Shown: piece by piece, positions 25,821 to 36,503 of the stretch | Numbering within the stretch: position 1 is the stretch's first letter | Layout of the letters: the number at the start of each line of letters is the position of its first letter | Assembly: GCA_011799875.1 (NCBI GenBank) | Contig: CM022303.1 | Location: forward strand, 283,543,009-283,607,008 | DNA length: 64,000 nucleotides | DNA from: Thinopyrum elongatum | Taxonomy: Eukaryota; Streptophyta; Magnoliopsida; Poales; Poaceae | Reading direction: 5' to 3' | Program-made: the position numbers and the translations under genes | Notes under the pieces: model-generated | Told to the model about the DNA's origin: nothing | The model's database searches: none | What the model saw: only the letters and a program-made list of their open reading frames with translations

Positions 25821-26081
25821 CTCCCTCTGTTTTTATTTACTCCGCATTTTAGCTTTGCTCAAAGTCAAACTTTGTAAACTTTGACAAAGTTTATAGACAG
25901 AAATAATAACATATACAATAGGATAACAAATCAATACCATTAGATTCATTATTGAATACACTTACACATCATATAGATTTGCTATTGTAAATGTTCATAT
26001 TTTTTCTATAAATTTGGTCAAATTTTATGAAGTTTGAATTCAGTCAAACCTAATATGCAGAGTAAATAAAAATGGAGGGAG
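25821..26081. mobile_element. Stowaway-type MITE (Tc1/mariner), intact
   Basis: 261 bp with terminal inverted repeats (CTCCCTCTGTTTTTATTTAC at the left; the right end reads GTAAATAAAAATGGAGGGAG) and a TA duplication at 25819-25820 and 26082-26083. AT-rich and without coding capacity, as expected. The CTCCCTC ends and TA target site are diagnostic of Stowaway elements. Confidence 0.9.
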
Positions 26082-26814
26082 TATCTTACTCCGTGACCAA
26101 GACAGAAGGGAAACGAGACAACTTAATGTTTATTTGAGCCGTCGAAGTATAATCATGTGCCGTTGCTTATTTCTCATTCCTCTCCAACCCTCTTCTCCAT
26201 CGATCATGCCGCCCTCCGGTCGAGTCCATCCTCTCGCATGCCTCATTTGAACATCCGCCGAGTGTCATTCGCATGTGGGCCTAGACCATGCTTGTATTTC
26301 CAATGTTGTAATTTGTCTGACATGCATACAGACAAACGGTTCATTTAAAGTTTCGCTTTGCCTCCACTACATGCCACTTCCCATCTTAGTTTTGACATCC
26401 CATTCAGTTCATGCCCCGACACATCTTGACGAGATCGATAGATGTTGAGAGATCGAGTGCGTGTCGTGCAAGGAGATAAAGGTTTGGTGTGTTTCTATGA
26501 TAGAAATGACCATGTGGGGTGGAGAGAAGGGCGGGGGGGGGGGGTCTGTGTGTGCGCGTCGGTCATGTACCATCTAGCTAGATCAATTGAAAGAGGACTA
26601 GGGTGGGTCCGGAGATCGACCGATCTAGAGAGGGGTGGAGAGGATGAATGTATGCTTAAAAAAAGATAGATGAAAGGCTTGGTTACAATTAATGCATGGA
26701 AGAGTGACCTAGGCGTGTGTCGAAAGCGACCTGACGACGAGCGAGATACAATCCCGATACCTCAAGAGATCAATTAGGTTTGATAAGCACAAAGAGGAAG
26801 AGAGGTGGCATGTG

Positions 26815-26820
26815 TGTGTG

Positions 26821-26869
<49 letters not shown>

Positions 26870-26872
26870 TCC
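26815..26872. repeat. (GA)n / (TG)n microsatellite
   Basis: TG repeats at about 26811-26821 lead into a GA run at about 26825-26858 with one interruption. The antisense frame made of Ser-Leu repeats is an artefact of this microsatellite. Confidence 0.9.
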
Positions 26873-27012
26873 CGGGATGAAACCGAGAGAGAACGAGTGG
26901 GTGCATGTGTGATACCTAAGGCGGATTCAAAATTTTGAACCGGTGATCATAGCATCAGCAAATCAAATATAAAGGGTATTCAATGTTCATTTCGCTTTTG
27001 AACGTACAATAT

Positions 27013-27190
27013 ACTCCCTCCGATCCTTTTTAGTTTACATATAAGTTTTGTGTGTAGTCAAAGTATCTCTACTTTGATCAAACTTATAGAAAAAAGTATC
27101 AACATTCAACAACGCCCAATCAATATTGTTAGATTCGTACGTACTCCTAGATTTGTATTCAAACATAAATGGTTTCCTATTTGTATTCAA
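27013..27190. repeat. Truncated Stowaway-like MITE
   Basis: Starts CTCCCTCCGATCCTTTTTAG after TA, with GTCAAAGTATCTCTACTTTG and TTATAGAAAAAAGTATCAAC inside. No matching right terminal repeat is found before 27250, so the right part is lost. It belongs to a different subfamily from the MITEs at 25821 and 27369. Confidence 0.6.
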
Positions 27191-27368
27191 ACATGTGAAT
27201 GCTTGTTCTCGCGCATGCTCTTCCTACTAGGATTTCGCCACGTATAGCCAGTCCAATAGTAACTTTTTTAAACTCCCTGTCCAATAGTAGTAGAAGTAGT
27301 AGTACTAGTGGAGTACTGACAACATCTGCGGTAGAGTATGCAGTGCTCATAGTACTAGTAGTATACCA

Positions 27369-27630
27369 CTCCCTCCGTTTTTATTTACTCCGCATATTAG
27401 AGTTGACTGAAGTCAAACTTTGTAAAGTTTGACCAAATTTATAGAAAAGAATATAAATATTTAGCATAACAAATCTATATGATGTGGAAGTACATTCAAC
27501 AACGAATCTAATGGTACTGTATTGATTTGTTATTGTATATGTTAATATTTTTGTCTATAAACTTTGTCAAAGTTTGTAAAGCTTGACTTTGACCAAAACT
27601 AATATGCGGAGTAAATAAAAACAGAGGGAG
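27369..27630. mobile_element. Stowaway-type MITE (Tc1/mariner), second copy of the 25821 family
   Basis: 262 bp with terminal repeats CTCCCTCCGTTTTTATTTAC and GTAAATAAAAACAGAGGGAG. TA follows on the right (27631-27632); on the left CA stands where TA is expected, one mutation away. It is closely related to 25821-26081 along most of its length. Confidence 0.88.
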
Positions 27631-28169
27631 TACTAGTAATACTCGGCGGACCTCTCTCTCTTCTAGTAGTATAAATGACGCGGGCGGGGGAGGGGGAGGG
27701 ACGTCGGTTTGCTCTCAACTGCGGTCCCACAAGCGAGCGAAAACACAAGACGAAGCGCGTTCCATTCGGTGAGCGACGTGTAGGGTGAAGCGTGCCGAGG
27801 TGCAACGCGAACGCGACAAGAGTGATGTACACCGTCCGTTCCTTATGAACTTGCATACTTCGTACTCCTTTTTTAACACAGTACAGACGCAAGCGCTCAA
27901 ACATGCGCGCATACACTCACCCCTATGAACGCACACACGCACACCCTACCCCTATGAGCACCTTCGAGAGACTGAGTGATGTGGACCAGATCATGGCCAA
28001 GGCATCAAAGAGTGAGGTTCATGCTAGCACAAATGTTACACCATTAGAGCAGCCAAAGGAAGACATGGGCAAAACCATTTTCTTAGTGGGGAAGCTTCCG
28101 GTGCCTATTTTGGGAGAAATGACACATCAGATTTCCAGCTGCAACTTCCCACCTAAACCTAATTAATTC

Positions 28170-29580
28170 TAGAAGGGTCTAGCACATTTTAGAGGCTGGA
28201 AAAGATGGTCTTTGAAGTCAGCTTTCATTAAAAAAACGGTGCATCATTTGAGGTCTTGAGTCAAAAGTTGTGCAAGTTCCCATGCAAGCTGTCCAGGAAG
28301 TAATTACAGCGCGAGGCTCAACGAGTTTGCTCCTTCTACAGCTTGGAGCTCACGAATTTACCCTTCTTTTTTAGTTGTTTTCACACCTAACTAGTAGTTG
28401 CTCCTAGTATAAGTACTCCCTAGCTGTTCCATGTGAAGGGGCATGAGATTTCTGAGTTTATGTTTGTAGATAGCCGGTGAGGTTGTGTTGTGCTGAGAGC
28501 ACTAGTATCGTTGAGTGTTAGCTCGTGTGTGTGGATTGGAGGGCCTGTCCTCAATTCATATAGGATCGTTGTGGTTCCCTCTTGTGATTCTTCATAGGTT
28601 CACAAGTTTCATGGTTTGGGTTGCGTCCTTGTAAACCAAGCTAGTTATCCACTGCAATTTATCTGAGAGTGTTTCCCTTTGTTCTTGCCACTTGAGAGAA
28701 ACAAGTTTGTTGAAACAAGTTTTGAGAGAGATAGTTGCTGCTCCTTGTGAGTTCTTTGGCACCGTGAAAGATCGTTTCCGAGGCGTCCCGTATCACTAAG
28801 CCGTCATACCTCTATCTCTACTCTTATCTCTACTCTCGGTGATGATGGTGTGCCTGCCATCTTCCAATATAGACCGTCCGATCTATATCTGACGGATAGA
28901 AAGAAAACTATGGCAATTTTGCAAAAGGATACCCGCACCTCTACCGTTCATCCTTATCTCCCACAACTTCATTGTTGAGTAATTAAAAAAGGAAGCCTCT
29001 GGAACAATCTGGCATGGTGGCTGCTGCCGGCGTCGTCCATCCCCATGCCTCCGCTAAGTCCGACCACCAATCACCACCGCGCCCCACTCCTCCTCACCTT
29101 ATCTCTCATCTTTCTCAATATATCATTTTTCGATGAAATTATCGAGATACCATTTTTCGATGAAATTCTCGAGATATCATTAGTTTTTACACATGGGATT
29201 ACTCCTGCATGGGTCAATCACAATAGGTGTTTTGTAATAAAATGCATCCTGATGTTCTGTGCAATGCACGGGCATCTTGCTAGTCATCTTGAGATTTACG
29301 AAGTCACCGCCTCATCGTCGACAGGAACGGTGGGGAGGTTCGGACGTCTGCCACGTGAAACTCCAAAACTTTGGTCCTATCCCACCCCACAACTCTCCAG
29401 GCTCTAGCCGTACGGCTTTGTAAACTCCGCACAGTCAAAACAGATTGACCGGTCATCACCGGAATCACTATTCACACCAGAACCTTCGCTGCTTGGCCTA
29501 CGCCAGCTGATTGCCGGCCGGTCACTACTGCCCCTAAACCACACCTCCTCTCCAGCTCATTCCCCCACCTTTTGATCCCC
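28170..29580. other. Gene-free stretch within CACTA_B
   Basis: No recognisable coding region. 28380-28850 is moderately T- and G-rich with GTTGTGCTGAGAGC and repeated CTATCTCTACTC; it could be a fragment of an old LTR, but no second copy lies in the window. 29105-29180 holds a short direct repeat (two copies of CATTTTTCGATGAAATT, each followed by CGAGATA). Confidence 0.35.
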
Positions 29581-29614
29581 TAGCCATCAGTCGTCCCCTA
29601 GGTCGCCGGAAAGC

Positions 29615-30446
29615 CATGGTGCGCCGCAAGATCACGTACTACAAGATGCTGACGCCGGAGCGCCGCGCAGAAATCATGGCGGTGGTCGGCGCCATAGACC
29701 TCCGTTGACAAGCTCGCTTTGCGGCAGGCCAATCCCCGAGTTGTCTGGAGCCAAGCTACAAGGAGGAGGAAGCTAATCCAATGTTCATGGCGGAGGTCAC
29801 GGCGTAGAAGGCCCCCGATGCGTATGAGACGATGGACGTCGACTTTGTGCCGGCGTCCGGGTCCCCCATGGTGCAGGCGGACTAGCGGTTCAACCTGGCG
29901 ATCCTAAAGGAGCACCGGAAGGTGGAGGCTCAACTCGACACGGAGCGCGCGGATGCCGCTACCATCGAGGCCCTCCTGCAGGCGGAACCGGATGTCGTGG
30001 ACGTGAATTGGGCGGCGGAGGTTCAACTTGACGCGGAGCGCGCGGATGCCGCTGCCATCGAGGCCCTCCTGCAGGCGGAACTGGATGTCGTGGACGTGAA
30101 CCGGGCGGCGGAGGTTCAACTTGACGCGGAGCACGCGGATGCCGCTGCCATCGAGGCCCTCCTGCAGGCGGAACCGGACGTCCTGGACTTGAACCGGGCG
30201 ACGAAGGCTCAACTCGACGCGGAGCGCGCGGATGCCGCTGCCATCGAGGCCCTCCTACAGGAGGAACCGAACGTCGTGGACATGAACCGGGCGGTGCTCG
30301 CGTCCGTGCAGAGCGCCCGCATGCTCCGCGTGAACGAGTAGCTGGAGGCCGAGGACAACCACGGTGCAGAGACACGCGTCGGCAGCTACGGCTGGTTCGC
30401 ACCGGCAGCCAAAGACGACGAGGCCGGCTCATTCCACGAGCAGTGA
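29615..30446 (+). pseudogene. Unidentified gene fragment with four 31-residue tandem repeats
   Basis: The start-like ATG at 29615 opens MVRRKITYYKMLTPERRAEI and stops after 30 codons. The next part (29922-30341) is an open frame of 139 codons made of four copies of a 93-bp repeat (about 29925-30296), each encoding a 31-residue unit like EVQLDAERADAAAIEALLQ followed by AEPDVVDVNRAA. The unit is acidic and probably helical. The last part, in another frame, ends YGWFAPAAKDDEAGSFHEQ with TGA at 30444-30446. I do not recognise the family. The high GC content and gene-like ends suggest a captured plant gene that has since been broken; its position inside CACTA_B supports capture but does not prove it. 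Confidence 0.5.
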
Positions 30447-32470
30447 TAGTTTTTCTTTATGTTGTTGTTTTTAGGCATCTTTTGCTGTGTAAAAACATAT
30501 ATTTTTGCAAGTCGCCTGACTTTCATCATTTGGGCCAGTCGACCATTTCAGGCGGTTGGATGAATATCCTACGTCTCCTAACCCTTCTTATTCCTCACCT
30601 CTTCTTCTTCCCCAACAGACCACCGCACGGGCCACACAGATCTTCCCCAACATGCGGTTGGATAAACATACTGTATGAACAAAAATTATGTGTCAGCGGT
30701 AGGATGGTTGAGTTTGGTTTGATCACATGCGGTAGCATGTGTCAGTGAGGGTGCGTTCCCTTGGTTGGGTTTGCGGCATGCCGGAGCGACTGTGTGAGGG
30801 TGCGGTGCGACAGCTGTGCGCAAGTGTACCTCCTTTTCATTTTGAAAAACTTTAGGCAAGCTTGGCAAAAATGTGTGGCAAAGTATGGCAATGCTAGGCT
30901 TAGACCCAAACAGGATACAAGTACGTAGTACTAGTGTTAAAAAAGAAAGGCGGGGTTTTCCTTCACGGGATTGATCGATACAAATCCTCGTTTGACGTGT
31001 CAATTAATGCGTATTTTTTTCTCCAACGCCCAAAGAGCTAACCATCTCACTCCTCATTACTTGATTAATGCAGCGCCATGCAAACCAACCTTCTCACTTC
31101 CGCATGCATGCAAGGGTATATTAATGTTCTTGGTTGCTAGTATGAGGCAAACCCCATCAATTTTGCCTCGATTAGTGTTAGTGGCCTTCTGCAAATTGTA
31201 ATTTTGATACTGGCCTTGTATACAAAAAAATGGAGGTAGTAACTATTTGACTTCCTTCCCCATTGCGGTGACGTCGATGATATCTCGAACATTGTGGCTT
31301 TGGCGAAGTGCGTTCGACGGAGCACATCATTGAGGGAGACCACGGTAAGTCGTTCGCAAGTGACGCCTGCAAGCTGAGACAACCGCCTTCTTTGCATCCA
31401 GGAAGTCCTTTGAACCAAAGGAGGCGTAAATGTACTACTACACAATAGCGTCATCTGTCCAGCTTAGTGCGGCAAGGTGGTTTCTTGAAGAAGACGATGG
31501 AGAAGCGGAGTCAGCGAAGAGTGAAATGATGGTTGCTTCATCCGTGCTTTGTGATTTGATGCCTCACTGCTTTGTGATTTGTGATAGAAAGGACAGGGGA
31601 GTAGACTCTGTGCTCTATGCTATACATGCGTCCAAGCATGGGAGAAAGAGGAGAGAGGTTGCATTTTTCTATTCCTTCAATCAATCAATTAGGGAGCTTC
31701 GGTTCCCTCTTTTTGGCTTTGGCAACACCCTCCACAATGGTTCCCATCGATGCCAAAAGCTATTTTCACATTTGGCTACACATTGTGGATGCCCTTAACC
31801 GTAACACTTGGTTTTGCTCCTGTGTGCTATCTATACAAATCTCGATTATATTGATCTAAAAAATTATATCAAGATTAGTAAAAAGGAGGTGATTTTGCCG
31901 CGAGGAAGGTGGGGGAGGTTTCTTATTTTTAGAGGACGTTGGCCTGGCGGTTTGCTAACATGAGGTCCCATGTGTCAGTGATTTACCAAGCCGATCTGCA
32001 TCCCACATGAGGCAGAACAACAACAGAAGCAACACGTGGTTAACTTCAAGAAGATGAGGGAGAAGCAGATTCAGCAACGAGTGAAATGATGGTTGCTTCG
32101 TCCCTCCAACTTATTTTTTTAGCATCACTTCGTCCCTCCAACTTAACTGCGGGAAAGGTGCATCTTTGTGATTTGACGCCTCATTGCTCATTACTATGCC
32201 GGCGCCATGACTGGGGTGCTTCACCCCTACTACTCTGCACTGTTATTTCGGTATGGCACGTGGACCCGGTTGCTTGATGTCCCACATGTCGGCGAAAGGG
32301 ACTAGAACATTTATGAAAGCAAGCGCTCCACTCTTACGACGAAGGAGTACACGACACGGCGGCCCAGTGAACTGTTACTTGTACTGTAGTACTACTATAG
32401 TTTTGCTGTTTCGCACGATCCATCAATACAAACCCGATTAAATAGGCAAGGGCGGGATTTCCCCCGCGCG
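30447..32470. other. Repeat-module stretch within CACTA_B, no gene recognised
   Basis: Contains further copies of the TGCGG/AGGTCCCA-TGTCAGTGA module at about 30725, 31955 and 32270. A degenerate duplication of about 120 bp is present (31483-31600 and 32043-32200; both contain GTGAAATGATGGTTGCTTC and TTTGTGATTTGA followed by GCCTCA). Some frames of about 100 codons are open on either strand but show no family signature. Confidence 0.45.
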
Positions 32471-33189
32471 GTAGATGATACTAGCCATACATTTCAAAGG
32501 CAATTTTAATGTATGCAAACTGAATAATTAAGTAACAATATGAGATCTAGTAAAACTAAAAACACATATGATTTATTGTGTTAGAGTGAAGTAGTAGTGT
32601 TGTATTGCATAGTTGTTAGATGTAACATGCAAGAACGTGTAGAGATGTTCTTTTGGAGGGCCTACAGAGAGAAATTGGGCATGAAGTGGATTCAAATATT
32701 TGTAGTTTGTACGGTAGACGTGAATGCTTGTTCGCTCTTACGAAACCAGTACAACAATAATGGGGTGGCGTGCGCCAATTTAGGCACTGGCACATTGGCC
32801 TACTCGGCTCCACAGAGAGAGCGAGAGAAGAGATAAATACACTGGCGGTCAGTGTATTTCAAGCGAAAAGCGTAATACGGTCACCAGACTTCAGAATACG
32901 CTCATTACGGTCACTATATATATTTTGCGGTGATTATACGGTCACTTGCTCACCGTTCAGCGTCGGATTGCACTCTGTTGACTGGCCAAATAGTCTGCGT
33001 GGCACTATGTCGACTGGTTAAATTGACCACGTTCCTTGTGGGTCTCACCTGTCAGTTCGCATAGAAAAAAAGTAAGATAAACACAAATTTACGCAGGCGC
33101 GACAAGACTCCAACCCGTGCGCGGGAACCACCTGGTTGTGTATGTGTCTGTCAGGGCCTGATGTGTGCGCATGCACTGTAGGTTGAGCA

Positions 33190-33345
33190 CTTGAGCGTGA
33201 GCGTGTGTGTTGGTCGTGTGGTGTGTGCATGCATGTGTGTGTGTGTGTGCGTGTGTGCGTGTGAGTGTTGCGTGCGTGCGTGTGTGCGTGTGAGTGTTGC
33301 GTGCATGCAGTTCGTGTGCATGCGTGCGTGTGTGTATAATCACCA
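33190..33345. repeat. (TG)n-rich simple sequence
   Basis: Alternating TGTG, TGCG and TGAGTGT blocks, including two near-identical copies of GTGTGCGTGTGAGTGTTGCG about 35 bp apart. The Cys-Val and His-Thr rich open frames here are artefacts. Confidence 0.85.
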
Positions 33346-35517
33346 CACCAGCTCATGTGTGTTAAAACAGACGGCTCAGCATACCAATACAAGGCCACCT
33401 TGTCCGCTGTGCCCGCGGTCATGACTTCGAACCACCGTCCAATATTTTTTTATCGTTTGTTTTCATTCTTATACACGCCGACAGGTGGGCCCAATGATAG
33501 TGAGATAATGTGATGCAACACTAGAGGTGCCATGTGGAGTGTTTAACTGGTCAACTAGTCGTGTCTTGAACAAATACAAAGTTGTACGGTGAGCCCGTCA
33601 CTGTATAATAACCACAAAACGTAAATGGTGACTGCAATGAGTGGATTCTGAAGTCCAATGTACGTATCGTGCATTCGCTTCAAATACAATGATCGTCACT
33701 GTATATATGGTGAGAGAAAGATGAAACATGCATGAATGTGCTGGGGGCGTACTTTTAGAGGACCTGGAGATAGTTTGTGTGCGTACGTGAAAGGGGCGTA
33801 GAGGGGGGTGTGTGCGATGGAGAGAAAGATGCTCTTCATTTCTCTTTATTATGACTAACTTTATATATAGTATAAAAATAAAAAATTCACAGTGCGGAAT
33901 AAATATCAGTGGGTGCACCATGCAATGCAAATTAACTTTCATACTCCATATAACTTTGTACTGTTGTATATAAGTAGAAATTCTAAAATAGTTGTTTGGC
34001 CACACTTTGTGTGGTTTTATTCAAAAGGAATGTTGTATGCGAAGTAAACATGAAGAGATGGCTTTTTAGATCAATGGGGTACGTGATAAGATGTAACATG
34101 TGTGAATGTGTAGTTGACGTATTTGGTAGGGCCCAGAGAGGGTATGTGTATGTATTACGTATTCGAGAGAGGCATGGATATAGGGGTCGGGGGGGACGTG
34201 GGAGAGATAGCATGAGAAACGAGAGAGGTCTAGAGAGAGAGACGAATGGGATTTCACGCGAGAGATGCCCTTGAGTGTGTACATGCAAGGGGGGAGGGGA
34301 TAGAGGCATGAGGAGAAAATATTTTGTGTGGTGTCTGTGTTGGTAAGTGTGGGTGTGAGAAGATAACGAGACCTAGGGGAAGAGGGTGTGTCACCATGTG
34401 AGGTCCGGTGGGCCGAGGTGAGGCCCTTGGGTCGGTTCCGTCCTGCGCCACATTGGTCGGCCCACGACGCATTCAGGGAGACCCATGGAGGACTAGTTGT
34501 CCAAGACAAAGATACCAGAGTCGTGAAGGACTTTGTGTCCACTGACAAAGCCGGCTAGGATTTGTAACCCTAGGTCCTCGGACTAAGGTAACCCCTTCTC
34601 TCTGATATTACCATTCATCCAACCTAACTTTAAGCGGCATCCTACAGAATGCTCTGCTAGAATCATATTCATCAATTAGGAAGAGAGGTGAAGATAATGC
34701 GTGCGAGACAGGCCTAAAGATAATGTGCGTGTGGGAGACACGTAGGCAGGTCTATGTATAGAGAAAGGGTCAATGGGGACTGTGTGTGCGTATGCGTGTG
34801 AGAGGAAGAGTGCTTGTGATAAAGGTTAGTGAAAACAGTCATAAATGGCTGCGAGAGGGAGGGAGGGTGATATCGACAGCATGTGTGCGAGAAAGACACC
34901 TCGGGAGAGAGTGTGTGAGCATGTGTGAGAGACCACCGATGGATATACACCGTGTGCGCATATGTGTGTGAGAGAGAAAGTTAGCGCGTGTGTGAGGAGG
35001 GGCCTATGGAGAGTGAAACTACACGTAAAAGACTGATGTACACATTGATTAAAAATATAAATTGTATCCAAATATTAGGATGGGATCATGACATTTGCAG
35101 TTCGCATAAGGAACGATCATTGATCCATCAGACATCTATATTCTATCGAATTTGAGCATGTCTATGTTATTATTCGACATAATTGATCCATAGAGTCAGT
35201 ATTTTGAACTCCAGACAATGCATCGCTTTAGCAATTCAAATATAAACGTGAGTATAGTTCATGTTGTGTGTGTAAAGCACATTATACATACAAAAGTTAC
35301 ACAATGAACATTATAAATAGCTAGCTAGGAATTAGCATACATTTTAATTCAACTTAAGGTGGTTTAAAATATTCAAATTCAACATGAAGTCCATTCAATT
35401 ATTTGAATTCAAGATCATGGCATTTGTAAATCATACCTAAATTATGGGGGCACCAATCTTTGCTCTGCTTTTGTACATAATAGCATATATAGTCGTGTAC
35501 AAAATAGATTCAAATTT

Positions 35518-35690
35518 ACCTCCTCCATTCCAAAATAATCGTAGTTATAGGATTTTCAAGTGTCAAAATTTCAAAAAGAAGCTCATAATTTAATGAGGTT
35601 TTCAAACATACAAGGTCAAATTTAATGTTGTCTATTTAGGTCAATCCTCAAAGTTCAAGAGTACTATAAACGTGAATGCTTCTGTTTCAA
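35518..35690. repeat. Possible Stowaway-like MITE remnant
   Basis: CTCCTCCATTCCAAAATAAT after TAC resembles Stowaway ends of the CTCCCTCCATTCCAAAAT type. No right terminal repeat is found, so this is a weak call. Confidence 0.35.
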
Positions 35691-36503
35691 AATTTCGAAC
35701 GAAGCACCAAAAGAGCCTCTACTCACCCGAAACCGCATGAGACCAATGTTTGGTAGAAGGAAATTACTTTTCTAACTCCGAACCGTGAAATCTACTGGCC
35801 CGACGTCCAAAGGTCTAAACCGGGGTAGGTTTGTAACTTCATCTAGACGCCACGCAACCGCCTCCAAAAAACATTCATACACCGTGGCCGCCTAAACACA
35901 CATGCGCTCGGCTGAAATCGCTCCCGCCCACTATTTGGGACACCTGGGATTACTGTCCTACCCCCGACCTGTAGTAGGTCCAAAATTTAAGAGGGGGGCA
36001 AAGTTTGTACGTTCCCCAAATTTCAAACAAGCGTGTCCCATCTGTTAAAAAAAACAAGCGCGTCCCAGACCGAAACATGGTTCCCCTTTAGCTCCCCCCG
36101 CCCCCTGTCCGATTCCTCATTCATACTCCATGGGTGCCAAAACAACCTCTCCACCAGCCGCGAAACCCCGACGTCCTCCGTCCACCACCCCATCCCACCC
36201 ATCAACCGCCGCCCTCCTCTACCACACCGGAGCCGATACCCCGACGTCGTCGCCCACCGCAACCGCAACCGCAACGCCCTCCACGGCTAGTAGTTGAAGC
36301 CGAGGCCGAGCTACCTCCAGGACGCCGACATGCGCCGTACCCGAGCCAGTTCAACCACGCCGTCCTGCGCCTCACCGTTGCCGCTCCAACGTCGCCACCG
36401 TCCACCGCACCAGAGCTATTCCTGCTACGCCGTCCTTTGCCGCCTCAGATCTACTTCCCCTCCGCCGACAGACGGCCACCGCAACACAGTCAACAATTTG
36501 GCC

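Larger units (their letters stand above)
32471..36000. other. Low-complexity and AT-rich stretch within CACTA_B
   Basis: Gene-free. 33190-33345 is a GT/GC-rich simple-sequence tract. 34040-34400 and 34690-35000 are purine-rich with scattered GTGTGTGAGAGAG motifs. 35080-35510 is AT-rich. No element ends were found that would mark a separate insertion. Confidence 0.45.

Noticed and set aside
31137..31454. Minus-strand frame of 105 codons that could be a captured gene piece
   Set aside because: No recognisable motif, no splice context and no matching copy in the window.
33045..33424. His-Thr rich and Cys-Val rich frames
   Set aside because: They are translations of a TG-rich simple-sequence tract.
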